A stretch of DNA of 64,000 bases from JAPOXR01 sp963662395 (GTDB lineage: Bacteria > Pseudomonadota > Alphaproteobacteria > Rhodobacterales > Rhodobacteraceae). The translations under genes were made by a program, and so were the position numbers. Shown piece after piece: positions 19,459 through 28,211 of the stretch. The stretch lies in contig OY759511.1 of the NCBI GenBank assembly GCA_963662395.1, positions 3,844,001-3,908,000 of the forward strand, read 5' to 3'. Numbering within the stretch: the first letter of the stretch is position 1; each line of letters begins with the position of its first letter. The notes under the pieces were generated by a model. It was not told the DNA's origin, ran no database searches, and saw only the letters and a list, made by a program, of their open reading frames with translations.

Positions 19459-19461
19459 AAG
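19432..19461 (-). repeat. Right terminal inverted repeat of the IS
   Basis: The inverted copy of 17120–17149 with four mismatches. The last codons of the transposase (NVESTVYH) and its TGA are read through this repeat. Confidence 0.85.
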
Positions 19462-19824
19462 ACCCTGGGGGCCACGCGAAGTTCCTGCAAGCGATCGACG
19501 GCCCGGAGGAATACCATCCGGCATATCTCGACGGGAATTCGGCCCGGGACCCGGAAGAAGCCGAACTTGTCGCAAGCAGATCAACTCTTGTGCGGGTCAG
19601 TTGACAGGATTGCCGGACAAGGATGTGGCCGCCTTCTCCACCGGTCATCAATTCGGTCCAAATCTCAAGGAATGTGGAGCATGCTGCTGCCAGGGCCCAT
19701 GTGCAATGGATCCCTGGCGTGGAGACGGGAGGGTTGCTCCAGGTCATGTGTTGATCCGGTCGATTGGCCAGGGCCGAGCGAGATGCCCCCGGATGGCAGG
19801 CGACCATCCGCCGCGCCGGGCAGA
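19462..19824. other. Intergenic region right of the IS
   Basis: About 360 bases without a supported gene. One plus-strand frame to 19604 (KFLQAIDGPEEYHPAYLDGN and on) looks mildly protein-like and could be the tail of a gene cut by the IS, but no partner is visible on the left side. Confidence 0.35.
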
Positions 19825-20568
19825 TCACCCCTTTCCCGGTGATCCGAATTTCGGAAAGCCGGAGAGCTGCCTTCGAAGAGTTCCGGATTTCACCTCCTGG
19901 ACCTTTCCCGGCGCCAGATTACCCAGGATCAGGGGTCCGAATGAAATCCTGATCAGCCGGCTGACAACAAGGCCAACCGCTTCCAGTGCCCGCCGGACCT
20001 CCCTGTTCTTTCCGCTGCGCAACTCGACGGTGATCCAGGCGTTGGATGTCAATTGCCGGTCCAGAACTGCCTTCATCGGACCGAGCAGTTCGCCGCCTTC
20101 CTCAACACCGTCCCGCAATTGCTGCAATGCCCGCTCGGAGGCTGTTCCACGCACCCTGGCCCGGTATTTTCGTGACCAGCCGGTTTCCGGATGCTCGAGC
20201 CAGCGCTGCATCTCCCCGTCATTGGTCAGCAACAGCAGCCCTTCCGAATTCAGGTCGAGCCGACCGACGGTCATCACTCTCGGAAGATGATCGGGGAGGA
20301 TGTCGACAACGGTACGGCGACCCTTCTCGTCCCGGCTGGTGGTGACGATTCCGGTCGGCTTGTGCAATCGCCACAACCTGACTGGCTCCCTCCCGGGAAG
20401 CACCTGGCCATCTACCGAGATCGAATCGTCAGCGGTCACGTTCAGCGCCGGACTGCCGATGGCCGCCCCGTTGACCGCCACCCGCCCCGACAGGATCAAT
20501 TGCTCGGCTCCACGCCTGGAGGCCAGTCCGGCCCGGGCAATGACCTTGGCAATCCGTTCGCTGCTCAT
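19825..20568 (-). CDS. rluB: Ribosomal large-subunit pseudouridine synthase (RluB/RsuA family)
   Basis: A 247-residue enzyme that converts uridine to pseudouridine in rRNA. An N-terminal S4 RNA-binding domain (ERIAKVIARAGLASRRGAEQ) is followed by the RsuA-type catalytic domain with VGRLDLNSEGLLLLTNDG, whose Asp is the catalytic nucleophile. The motif GKNREVRRALEAVGL is also typical. The start at 20568 (MSSERI) begins directly before the S4 domain; the open frame extends 58 residues further upstream without homology. It is divergent from tadA, a common pairing in alphaproteobacteria. RluB is favoured over RsuA by context only. Confidence 0.88.
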   Translation of the reverse strand: MSSERIAKVIARAGLASRRGAEQLILSGRVAVNGAAIGSPALNVTADDSISVDGQVLPGREPVRLWRLHKPTGIVTTSRDEKGRRTVVDILPDHLPRVMTVGRLDLNSEGLLLLTNDGEMQRWLEHPETGWSRKYRARVRGTASERALQQLRDGVEEGGELLGPMKAVLDRQLTSNAWITVELRSGKNREVRRALEAVGLVVSRLIRISFGPLILGNLAPGKVQEVKSGTLRRQLSGFPKFGSPGKG

Positions 20569-20923
20569 GAAACAATCCTGACCTTTCGCCGTAGCTCCGG
20601 AAGGCGAGCCCGGCCCGTTTGCCGTCAAACGGCAGCCCGCACACGAGATGGCCGAAAGGCAGGCAATGACCATACCAGCCCCGGGCCACCATTCCGGGGG
20701 CCAGGATGAGACACCTCCGCCACCGGATACCCGCCTGCTCACTTCTCACTGACCCGGCACCGCCTCCGGCATTGGCTTCTCGCATCATTGCGCGCTCATT
20801 GGCAAGCTGCCCGGGTCCGCTCCGGGAATTGGCCAATGCGGCCGAAAGGATCATGATGGATTTGCATGGCGGTGGAATTGACGGCAGTTTAACCGTGCAG
20901 AGTTCGCGCAGGGTCGGCGGGTC
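20569..20923. other. Divergent promoter region between rluB and tadA
   Basis: About 355 bases that should carry promoters for both genes. No small gene, riboswitch or strong terminator is seen. Confidence 0.45.
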
Positions 20924-21427
20924 ATGTCGAGGAATGCAAGAGATGGGCGGGGCGGACCATTCAGGTCGCAGATGCTGGTGGCGCTCGACGAGGCCCGGCG
21001 CGCCGGGGCCCGCGGCGAGGTACCGGTCGGCGCGGCAATTTCCGGGATGGACGGTGTCCTGATTGCCTCGGCCGGCAATCGAATTCGCGAGTTGCAGGAC
21101 CCGACGGCACATGCCGAAATCCTGGCCATCCGGCTTGCCTGTCAGGCGGGCCGGGATTTCAGGCTGACCGGTTGCACGATTCACGTGACGCTCGAGCCAT
21201 GCGCAATGTGTGCGGCGGCGATTGCCCATGCAAGGCTGGCACGGCTGGTATTCGGAGCCTCCGACCCGAAATCGGGTGGTGTCGAGCATGGCGGCCGAAT
21301 CTTCGAGCACGCCGAGACCCACCACCGGCCGGAAGTCATTTCGGGAATCGGTGAGGGCGAGTCGACCGCCCTGCTCAGGCAGTTCTTTTCGGCATTGCGG
21401 AAGAAGAATGAAGGGCAGGGCCGGTGA
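20924..21427 (+). CDS. tadA: tRNA-specific adenosine deaminase
   Basis: A 167-residue zinc enzyme that deaminates A34 to inosine in tRNA-Arg(ACG). The zinc and catalytic motifs are complete: HAEI with the His ligand and catalytic Glu, and PCAMC with two Cys ligands. An in-frame ATG at 20972 would give a 151-residue product that still contains everything and is a possible alternative start. It is divergent from rluB. Confidence 0.93.
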   Translation: MSRNARDGRGGPFRSQMLVALDEARRAGARGEVPVGAAISGMDGVLIASAGNRIRELQDPTAHAEILAIRLACQAGRDFRLTGCTIHVTLEPCAMCAAAIAHARLARLVFGASDPKSGGVEHGGRIFEHAETHHRPEVISGIGEGESTALLRQFFSALRKKNEGQGR

Positions 21428-21629
21428 CTGCAGGGGGCGAGTTGTCGGTCAGTCATGAAAGGGAAATGCCGGATTCGTGACGACAATGACGCGGGCTGCG
21501 AGTGGGCAATCCCGATTGACGGTTGTCGCCGGAGAAAGGTGGCAGTATTCGGTCGCCACCAACTGCCAAAATCCGGAGTTCGGGCTGCCGGTGCGGCCAG
21601 GCGGACATGCCGGGTAATCGGAACCATCC

Positions 21630-22316
21630 ATGAACAGCTGGACCAGCTACGTCGACGGCTATTGTGAACGGGTCGAGCCCGGCTTCTGGGGCGAACCGCT
21701 CAATGCGCTGACCAACCTGGCCTTCATCATCGGCGCGGCGGTGGTGTGGAGTCGGCTGTCGAAGGGGAGGGACCTGCAGGCCCGGGTGCTCGTAATCATC
21801 CTGGCGGCGATCGGGGCCGGATCCTTCCTGTTTCACACCTTTGCAACCAGATGGGCTGCGCTTGCCGACGTGATACCCATTGCCGCCTTCGTTCTCTACT
21901 TCCTCTACCTGGCCAATCGCCACTGTCTCGGGCTGAGGGTCACTCCGGCACTGGCAATGACATTGCTGTTCTTCGCCTATGCGCCGGCTGCCACATGGGC
22001 AATCGGTGCCATCATGCCCGGAATTGGCGAGTCTGCCGGTTATGGCTCCATCGCGGTGCTGATATTCATCTATGCCGGACTGGCATGGAGAAGATATCCT
22101 GATACCGGCTCCGGCCTGGCGCTTGGTGGAACAACACTTGTAATCTCCATCGGATTTCGTATCGCAGACCAGCCGCTTTGCGACCTGATTCCGACAGGCA
22201 CCCACGCCATGTGGCATGTGCTCAATTCGATCATGCTGTCCTGGATGATCATGGTGATGCGGAGCAGGATCGAACAGGCGGCGATGGATGCACCCGGCAG
22301 CGGGAGCCGGAGTTGA
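21630..22316 (+). CDS. Ceramidase-family membrane hydrolase
   Basis: A 228-residue multi-pass membrane protein of the alkaline ceramidase family, which hydrolyses amide bonds in ceramide-like lipids. The N-terminal YVDGYCERVEPGFWGEPLNALTN is characteristic, as are the His-bearing SFLFHTFATRW and the C-terminal THAMWHVLNSI, where His residues would bind zinc. About seven hydrophobic segments are visible. It sits between tadA and gatC without a clear partner. The physiological substrate in bacteria is uncertain. Confidence 0.82.
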   Translation: MNSWTSYVDGYCERVEPGFWGEPLNALTNLAFIIGAAVVWSRLSKGRDLQARVLVIILAAIGAGSFLFHTFATRWAALADVIPIAAFVLYFLYLANRHCLGLRVTPALAMTLLFFAYAPAATWAIGAIMPGIGESAGYGSIAVLIFIYAGLAWRRYPDTGSGLALGGTTLVISIGFRIADQPLCDLIPTGTHAMWHVLNSIMLSWMIMVMRSRIEQAAMDAPGSGSRS

Positions 22317-22327
22317 GAGGATGAACA

Positions 22328-22615
22328 ATGTCCATTGATCTGGAAACCGCCCGACGGACCGCGCATCTGGCGCGGATCAGGGTCGATGAACAGGAGTTGC
22401 CGGCAATTGCCCGCGAACTCTCGTCGATCCTGGAATTCATGGAGCGGCTCGGCGATGTGGATGTCGAAGGCGTCGAGGCGATGTCGACCGTGACGCCCAT
22501 GGAACTCGGGAGGCGGCCGGACCAGGTCCGGGTCGAGACCGACCGTGACCGCATCCTGGCCAACGCGCCGGAGGCCAGGCAGGGATTCTTCGCCGTTCCG
22601 AAGGTTGTCGAATGA
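22328..22615 (+). CDS. gatC: Asp-tRNA(Asn)/Glu-tRNA(Gln) amidotransferase subunit C
   Basis: A 95-residue small subunit that stabilises GatA in the GatCAB amidotransferase. The sequence SIDLETARRTAHLARIRVDE and the tail LANAPEARQGFFAVPKVVE are typical. It precedes gatA, and its stop overlaps the gatA start (ATGA at 22612–22615). Confidence 0.95.
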   Translation: MSIDLETARRTAHLARIRVDEQELPAIARELSSILEFMERLGDVDVEGVEAMSTVTPMELGRRPDQVRVETDRDRILANAPEARQGFFAVPKVVE

Positions 22616-24102
22616 CCCCGGACCTGAACAGGCTGACCATTGCCGACGCCGCCCGGGGATTGCGGAGCGGCGAGTTTTCCTCGCGTGAACTGACCGAGTG
22701 CTGCATCCGGAAAATCGAATCGGCAGGCCGGCTCAACGCGTTCTGCCACCTGTCGGCCGAACTGTCCGTGGAGCGGGCAGACAAATCCGATCAGAGGCTG
22801 GCCGACGGGGGGGCCGGGCCGATGTGCGGCATCCCGATCGGGATCAAGGACCTGTTCTGCACGCTCGGGGTCCCCACCCAGGCTGCCTCGCGGATCCTCG
22901 ACGGATTCAAGCCCGGCTATGAATCCACGGTAACCGCAAATCTTCGGGATGCCGGGGCGGTCATGCTTGGCAAACTCAACATGGACGAGTTTGCAATGGG
23001 ATCCTCCACCGAGCACACCATCCACGGTCCGACCATCAACCCCTGGCGCGCCACCGGCTCGCGGGAGGACCGGTCGCCAGGCGGGTCCTCCGGTGGTTCC
23101 GCCACTGCAGTTGCCGCCGATCTGTGCCTGGGGTCAATCGGAACGGATACCGGCGGCTCGATCCGCCAGCCAGCGGCATTTACCGGGATCGTCGGCATCA
23201 AGCCGACCTATGGAAGATGTTCCCGCTGGGGAATCGTCGCCTTCGCGTCGTCGCTTGACCAGGCTGGACCGATGACCAAGTCCGTCCGCGATTCTGCCAT
23301 CATGCTGACGGTGATGGCCGGTCATGACCCGCGGGATTCGACCTCGGCCCGGCAACCGGTTCCGGATTTCGAATCATTCCTCACTGGCGATATTCGGGGA
23401 ATGCGCATCGGCATTCCCGGGGAATACATGATCGAGGGCACGCCGGAGGAAATCAATGCCCTGTGGCAGGATGGAGCGCGCATGCTGGAGGATGCCGGGG
23501 CGGAGATTGTCGATATCTCGCTGCCGCATACCTCGTATGCATTGCCGGCCTATTACGTGGTCGCACCGGCAGAGGCCTCGTCAAATCTTGCACGTTACGA
23601 CGGAGTCAGGTATGGTTACCGGGCGAAGCTGGACCAAGGCGACGGCATCGTCGAGATGTACGAGAAGACCAGGTCAGAAGGGTTCGGTCCCGAGGTCAAG
23701 CGACGCGTTATGGTTGGTGCGTACGTGTTGTCACAGGGGTTCTACGAGGCATATTACAGGCAGGCACAACGGGTCAGGACGCTGATCCGGAGGGATTTTG
23801 AGAATGCATTCGCCGCCGGGATCGACACGATCCTGACACCGGCAACGCCGAATTCGGCGTTCCGCGTCGGCGAGATCACGGATGACGACCCGGTCCGAAT
23901 GTATCTCAACGACATTTTTACAGTCACGGTCAATCTGGCTGGTCTGCCCGGTATATCGGTGCCTTCGGGACTTGACTCCAGGGGCCTGCCGCTCGGATTG
24001 CAGCTGATCGGCCGGCCGTGGGAGGAGGGGCAGTTGCTGAACTGCGCATACGCACTGGAACGGGCAGTCGGTTTCGAAGGGAAACCGGAAAAATGGTGGT
24101 AG
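22612..24102 (+). CDS. gatA: Asp-tRNA(Asn)/Glu-tRNA(Gln) amidotransferase subunit A
   Basis: A 496-residue amidase-signature protein that releases ammonia from glutamine for transamidation of misacylated Asp-tRNA(Asn) or Glu-tRNA(Gln). The Ser-cisSer-Lys triad lies in PIGIKDLF, SPGGSSGGSA and GTDTGGSIRQPA. The C-terminal GLPGISVPSGLDSRGLPLGL is also conserved. Translation is coupled to gatC by an overlap. gatB is not adjacent. The lipoprotein gene starts three bases after its stop. Confidence 0.96.
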   Translation: MTPDLNRLTIADAARGLRSGEFSSRELTECCIRKIESAGRLNAFCHLSAELSVERADKSDQRLADGGAGPMCGIPIGIKDLFCTLGVPTQAASRILDGFKPGYESTVTANLRDAGAVMLGKLNMDEFAMGSSTEHTIHGPTINPWRATGSREDRSPGGSSGGSATAVAADLCLGSIGTDTGGSIRQPAAFTGIVGIKPTYGRCSRWGIVAFASSLDQAGPMTKSVRDSAIMLTVMAGHDPRDSTSARQPVPDFESFLTGDIRGMRIGIPGEYMIEGTPEEINALWQDGARMLEDAGAEIVDISLPHTSYALPAYYVVAPAEASSNLARYDGVRYGYRAKLDQGDGIVEMYEKTRSEGFGPEVKRRVMVGAYVLSQGFYEAYYRQAQRVRTLIRRDFENAFAAGIDTILTPATPNSAFRVGEITDDDPVRMYLNDIFTVTVNLAGLPGISVPSGLDSRGLPLGLQLIGRPWEEGQLLNCAYALERAVGFEGKPEKWW

Positions 24103-24105
24103 AAA

Positions 24106-24915
24106 ATGGCAATCCAGAAATGTGCAGCCGGTCTCCGAATGATCCTGGGCTTCGTTGCCGCGGCGATGCTCGTCGGGTGTACGGAATCAAGCATGGACAC
24201 TGTAGCGGAGAACCCATCTCCGCCGGTTGAGGACGTCGCGCAGCTGGCAGCGGTGGTGACACCGGAGCCGAAGGACGAAAACCCGCTCCATGTCGAGGTC
24301 ATGTCCAGGTATCGGCAGGCTAGGGCAATTACCGGACCGGAGGAACAGTCAGCCGAACCGGCAGCTGTCGAGCCGGGCCCAGCCGGTGTCGTGCGAACAT
24401 TCTCACCGAATGCCGGACAGTATCCGGGAGCCTCGGCGGTCGTTGCGGCGGTCGTTGACGAAGCTCCGACGACCGGGGAAGATGATGGTGGCGTCGAGTT
24501 GGCCGTTCGCCTCGAGGACAGATCGGATTCGAATCCACTGGCCGATTCACAGGATTTCGAATGGGTGTCCGCCCGCGAGTCGATCGAGACGGCAGCGGCC
24601 CGCCGGGAGCAAAGTCGGCAATCCCTGATTGTCTACCAGCCAACCGATCTTCCGCCGCAGCCAGGAAGTTCAAGCGTGGCCAGATATGCCTTGAGCGTTT
24701 CGCACGGTGTCGGCTCGAAGGTCTATGAGCGTCCCTGGTTCAAGCCGACCCGGCGCATGGTCCGCAAACGGTGCGGACAATACCCGGATCCGTATTCGGC
24801 ACAGGTTGCCTTCCTCGATGCCGGCGGTCCGGCAACCGATGCGATCGGGCTTGATCCGGATGGTGATGGATTTGTCTGCGGATGGACCCCGAACATCTAT
24901 CGACGCATGCTGTAG
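24106..24915 (+). CDS. Lipoprotein with C-terminal Excalibur-like calcium motif
   Basis: A 269-residue protein with a signal ending in a lipobox (AAAMLVGC). A long low-complexity Pro/Glu/Ala-rich middle is followed by a C-terminal module with KRCGQYPDPYSAQVAFLDAG and DPDGDGFVCGW. The latter resembles the Excalibur motif DxDxDGxxC, which binds calcium in extracellular proteins. It follows gatA by three bases and precedes a cell-wall amidase, so an envelope role is likely. No enzymatic domain is seen. Confidence 0.75.
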   Translation: MAIQKCAAGLRMILGFVAAAMLVGCTESSMDTVAENPSPPVEDVAQLAAVVTPEPKDENPLHVEVMSRYRQARAITGPEEQSAEPAAVEPGPAGVVRTFSPNAGQYPGASAVVAAVVDEAPTTGEDDGGVELAVRLEDRSDSNPLADSQDFEWVSARESIETAAARREQSRQSLIVYQPTDLPPQPGSSSVARYALSVSHGVGSKVYERPWFKPTRRMVRKRCGQYPDPYSAQVAFLDAGGPATDAIGLDPDGDGFVCGWTPNIYRRML

Positions 24916-24929
24916 GGCAGGAGGACGGC

Positions 24930-25619
24930 TTGTCGTTCATCGATCGGCCGTCACCGAATTTCGGGCCGAGAAGGGGCGGCGCCTCGCCATCCCTCATCGT
25001 GCTCCATTACACCGGGATGGACTGCACCGAAGCGGCGCTTCATCGTCTGTGCACGGAGGAATTCGAGGTCTCAGCCCACTACCTTGTCGACGAGGCCGGA
25101 CGTGTCTTTCGCCTGGTTGACGAGCGCATGCGGGCCTGGCACGCCGGCAATGGCGAGTGGGGAGGCCGGCCGGATGTGAATTCCCGTTCGCTGGGCATCG
25201 AGATCGCCAACCCCGGCGACCGGCCATATGCCGAAGCCCAGATGACGATGCTGGAGCGGCTCCTGCAGTCGGTCATGCGCCGTTGGCGCATTCCACCGCA
25301 GGGGGTGATCGGGCATTCGGACATGGCACCGGAGCGCAAGTCCGATCCGGGCCGGCGTTTTGACTGGCGGCGCCTGGCCCTTCAGGGCCTCTCGGTCTGG
25401 CCCCGCCCGGCTGCAGGAGTTGCACCGGATGCCGGCCGGTTCGGCCGGGCCGCGGCGCGGTTCGGATATCCGCAGCTGGCCGGTGGCCGCCAGACCGGAT
25501 GTCCGGAGGCGCTGCTTGAGGTCTATCGCCAGCGTTTCCGCCCCTGGGGACGCGGCCCGCTTGCGGATGCCGACATGGCCGGCATCCTCGACCTGGCCGA
25601 CCGCTTCCCGTCAACCTGA
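24930..25619 (+). CDS. N-acetylmuramoyl-L-alanine amidase (Amidase_2 type)
   Basis: A 229-residue zinc amidase that cleaves the bond between MurNAc and the stem peptide. Zinc ligands are seen in VLHYTGM, in AWHAG and in GHSDMAPERKSDPG. A C-terminal module of about 60 residues (FGYPQLAGGRQ and on) resembles the peptidoglycan-binding tail of AmiD-like proteins. TTG at 24930 is chosen as start because AGGAGG lies five bases upstream and directly after the lipoprotein stop; the ATG at 24882 would lie within that gene. There is no signal peptide, so it may act in the cytoplasm on recycled anhydro-muropeptides. Confidence 0.85.
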   Translation: MSFIDRPSPNFGPRRGGASPSLIVLHYTGMDCTEAALHRLCTEEFEVSAHYLVDEAGRVFRLVDERMRAWHAGNGEWGGRPDVNSRSLGIEIANPGDRPYAEAQMTMLERLLQSVMRRWRIPPQGVIGHSDMAPERKSDPGRRFDWRRLALQGLSVWPRPAAGVAPDAGRFGRAAARFGYPQLAGGRQTGCPEALLEVYRQRFRPWGRGPLADADMAGILDLADRFPST

Positions 25620-25831
25620 ACCGGCCAGCACTCCGGGCGATTTCCCTGTATCGAGGAGGCGTGAGGCAGCCCCCGATCCGGCCCGGGCTACGCCATCACT
25701 CCGACCGTGGTTCCCGGCCACGTTGGTTGGCGGTGCCGGACAAGGTCGTTGTCGTATTCCGGGGCGAGTTGGGCTGCTGACATGAACAAACTACCTTGCA
25801 TATCTTCCATTCTATGGAGTAATTTCAAGGT

Positions 25832-26995
25832 ATGTATCAGCGTCAAACCAGTCAAGGCGTGATAACCGCGCTTGAGGGTCAGGCGGCCGTTGTCCTCCTG
25901 GGCCCCCGGCAGGTCGGGAAGACCACGCTTGCGCTGGAGATAGCGGAGCAGCGTCCATCCGTATATCTTGATCTCGAGCGCCACGCGGATCGGCAAATCC
26001 TGGCAGAGCCTGATCTCTACCTGGATGAACAGGTTGGTCGTCTCGTGATTCTGGATGAAGTTCAGCAGATGCCGGGCTTGTTCAGGAACATTCGCGGACA
26101 GATCGACATGCGACGGCGCAAGGGGTCTCGCACGGGGCAGTTCCTGCTGCTCGGATCGGCGTCGAATGCCCTGCTCCATCAATCGGCAGAATCTCTCGCC
26201 GGTCGAGTTCGCTACATCGAGATGCCGCCTCTGTTGCTGGATGACGTAGGTGGGGACCGGTTGAACGATCTCTGGCTGCGTGGCGGTTTCCCCGACAGCT
26301 TCCAGGCGGATGGCGACAGGGCCAGCATGAGTTGGAGAGAGGATTTCCTGCGCAGTTACATCGAGCGTGACATTCCTGCTCTTGGACCACGCATTCCGGC
26401 AACCACGCTCCGCCGCTTCTGGACGATGCTGGCACATGCGCAGGGTGGTTTGCTGAACGCCGCCGCGCTTGCCGGGGGCCTGGGCGTGTCCGGCCAGACG
26501 GCAGGACGTTACCTCGACCTGCTCGTCGACCTGATGCTGGTGCGGCGCCTGCAGCCCTGGCACGAGAACGTTGGCAAACGCCTTGTCAAATCCCCGAAGG
26601 TGTTCGTCAGGGACAGCGGTCTCGTGCATGCCCTGCTCGGGCTTGATTCGATGGAGAGCCTGCTCGGGCATCCCGTGACTGGCGGAAGTTGGGAGGGGTT
26701 TTGCATCGAGACCCTTGTCGCAGTGGCACCAGCCGGAACCGAACCCTGTTTTTACCGGACTGCAGCAGGGGCCGAACTTGACCTTGTGCTGCGGCTTCCG
26801 GGAGGCAAGACCTGGGCGATCGAGATAAAGCGCAGCACTGTCCCCAGGGTGTCGCGTGGCTTCCACCTGGCGGTCGAAGACATCAATGCCGACCGGAAGA
26901 TACTGGTCTATGCGGGCGACCGGGACATTCCCTTCGGTGACAGCTTGCGCGCGATGCCGCTCATCGCCGCCATTGGTTTGCTGCGAGAATTGTAG
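25832..26995 (+). CDS. AAA-type ATPase with DUF4143 domain
   Basis: A 387-residue protein with an N-terminal P-loop (VVLLGPRQVGKTTLAL), a Walker B-like RLVILDEVQQMPG, and sensor-like LLGSASN. The middle has LRGGFPDSF and RSYIERDIPALG, and the C-terminal DUF4143 part resembles a restriction-endonuclease fold (AGAELDLVLRLPGGKTWAIEIKRS). Such ATPases are common in accessory regions and are often called putative, with no fixed function. It lies next to a pseudogene and an integrase fragment, so horizontal acquisition is likely. Confidence 0.85.
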   Translation: MYQRQTSQGVITALEGQAAVVLLGPRQVGKTTLALEIAEQRPSVYLDLERHADRQILAEPDLYLDEQVGRLVILDEVQQMPGLFRNIRGQIDMRRRKGSRTGQFLLLGSASNALLHQSAESLAGRVRYIEMPPLLLDDVGGDRLNDLWLRGGFPDSFQADGDRASMSWREDFLRSYIERDIPALGPRIPATTLRRFWTMLAHAQGGLLNAAALAGGLGVSGQTAGRYLDLLVDLMLVRRLQPWHENVGKRLVKSPKVFVRDSGLVHALLGLDSMESLLGHPVTGGSWEGFCIETLVAVAPAGTEPCFYRTAAGAELDLVLRLPGGKTWAIEIKRSTVPRVSRGFHLAVEDINADRKILVYAGDRDIPFGDSLRAMPLIAAIGLLREL

Positions 26996-27121
26996 CACGC
27001 ACCAGTCCATTCGAAGGTAATGTCCCGGCCAACGGTTGAAACTGGCCAGGTGTCGGATGGCAGGTCTTGTGGGTCTGAAGGTATTGCGGATGGATCTCGC
27101 TGCCCCCACCCCACTCGTCAG

Positions 27122-27948
27122 TCAGCCTTCTCGCTCGTCGGGTCGAAGTGTCGCCTGCCCCATGAAAGCGCGGAGCGCCGACACGACCCCGTCAGGCGCG
27201 TCTTCCGCGAGAAAGTGCCCGCATTCCGCGAATTCGTGCAGTTCGTGGTCCGGTAGCGTGGACTTTCACCGTTCGAATTCCTTCCTTCGGAACGCAATGT
27301 CCTTCAGGCCCCACAGCAGGAGTGCCGGCTTGTCGGCGAAGGCCGCGCGATCGCCCCGGATCGAGCACAGCCAGTCGCCCGCGCATCGGGCGACGGTTGC
27401 GCATTGCGGCCATGTGCCATGATCTCCGGCGTCAGGACGCTCCGGTCCCCCATCGCCTTTGGCATCACCTTGTTCACGAATGTGTCGTGATGCCGAACCA
27501 GATACTGGCCGATCCAGTTCGACATCAGGAAGCTGAACGCCTTGAAGTGGAAGTCGTCGCCAATCGGCCAGCACCAGGTGTTCGCGATGACGAGGCGCCG
27601 GACGCGTTCCGGATTCCTGCGTGCGAAGTCAAGGCCGATCGGCCTGCCCCGGTCGACCATGAAGAGCGTGATGTTGCTAAGTTCGAGATGATCGGGCAGG
27701 GCGGCGAACCGGTGTCCGTGGCCCTCCGGATGATGATCCTCGATTCGACTGCTGCGCGACGACAGGCCGAAGCCGACATGGTCCGGCGCGACGCGGCGGA
27801 ACTCCGAGCGAAGCTCCCGGATCGCATGACGGAATTCGAACGACCAGTCCGGGTTGCCATGCACGAACACGATCGGCTCGCCTTCGTCGACGAAGTGCAT
27901 CCGGTGCCCCGACGAGTCGGTCAAGAACTTGCTCTCGAACGGATACAT
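27122..27948 (-). pseudogene. Alpha/beta hydrolase (haloalkane-dehalogenase-like), broken
   Basis: From ATG 27948 the frame shows MYPFESKFLTDSSGHRMHFV, the oxyanion motif VHGNPDWSFEF and the elbow region FMVDRGRPIGLDFA, where intact relatives have Asp-Trp-Gly-Gly. Near 27400 the reading frame changes after NAQPSPDARA. It resumes one frame away as DWLCSIRGDRAAFADKPALL, possibly after a small out-of-frame deletion. A TGA at 27266–27268 then replaces the expected Trp of FERW, after which KSTLPDHELHEFAECGHFLA runs on to a stop at 27122. With a frameshift, a nonsense codon and altered elbow residues, this copy should not make a functional enzyme. Confidence 0.8.
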
Positions 27949-28001
27949 GTCGCCGGACACCCGGCCCGGACGAGGGGTCGGTGAAATCCGGTTTAGCCCT
28001 C

Positions 28002-28211
28002 CTACAACGTGAAGGGTGTCACATCCCCGTAGCGGCAGAGCGCGACATGCTTCGGCATGAGCGTCTTGATGCACCAGACCTTGTGCCCCGAGGCATGGGT
28101 CTGGACGTCAAAGCCGGGCAGGCCCCGGTCCCGGACGACGTTATCGCCGGACTCCACGAACTGCGCATCGAAGGCGCGCGTGGCAAGCTTGACCACAGCG
28201 AGCGCGGCCAT
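28002..28211 (-). pseudogene. Remnant of a tyrosine-integrase arm-binding domain
   Basis: A 69-residue fragment with KLATRAFDAQFVESGDN, VVRDRGLPGFDVQTHASGHK and CRYGDVTPF. This matches the N-terminal Arm-DNA-binding domain of phage/island integrases, in which a D-x-x-LPGFGVRV strand and LGRHGxxTP usually occur. The core-binding and catalytic domains are absent, and the frame stops at 28002. It points to a lost island next to rnpB. Confidence 0.6.

Larger units (their letters stand above)
17120..19461 (+). mobile_element. Complete IS4/Tn5-like insertion sequence with a DruA-domain transposase
   Basis: A 2.34-kb element bounded by imperfect 30-base terminal inverted repeats that match at 26 positions. 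The shared outer part is CTTTCAAT and the inner core GTTGACTCGA. One intact reading frame fills the element from 53 bases inside the left end to three bases before the right end. The nine bases flanking each side (GCCCCGGGC on the left, ACCCTGGGG on the right) match at only six of nine positions, so no clear target duplication is seen. The intact catalytic residues suggest it could be active. Confidence 0.88.
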
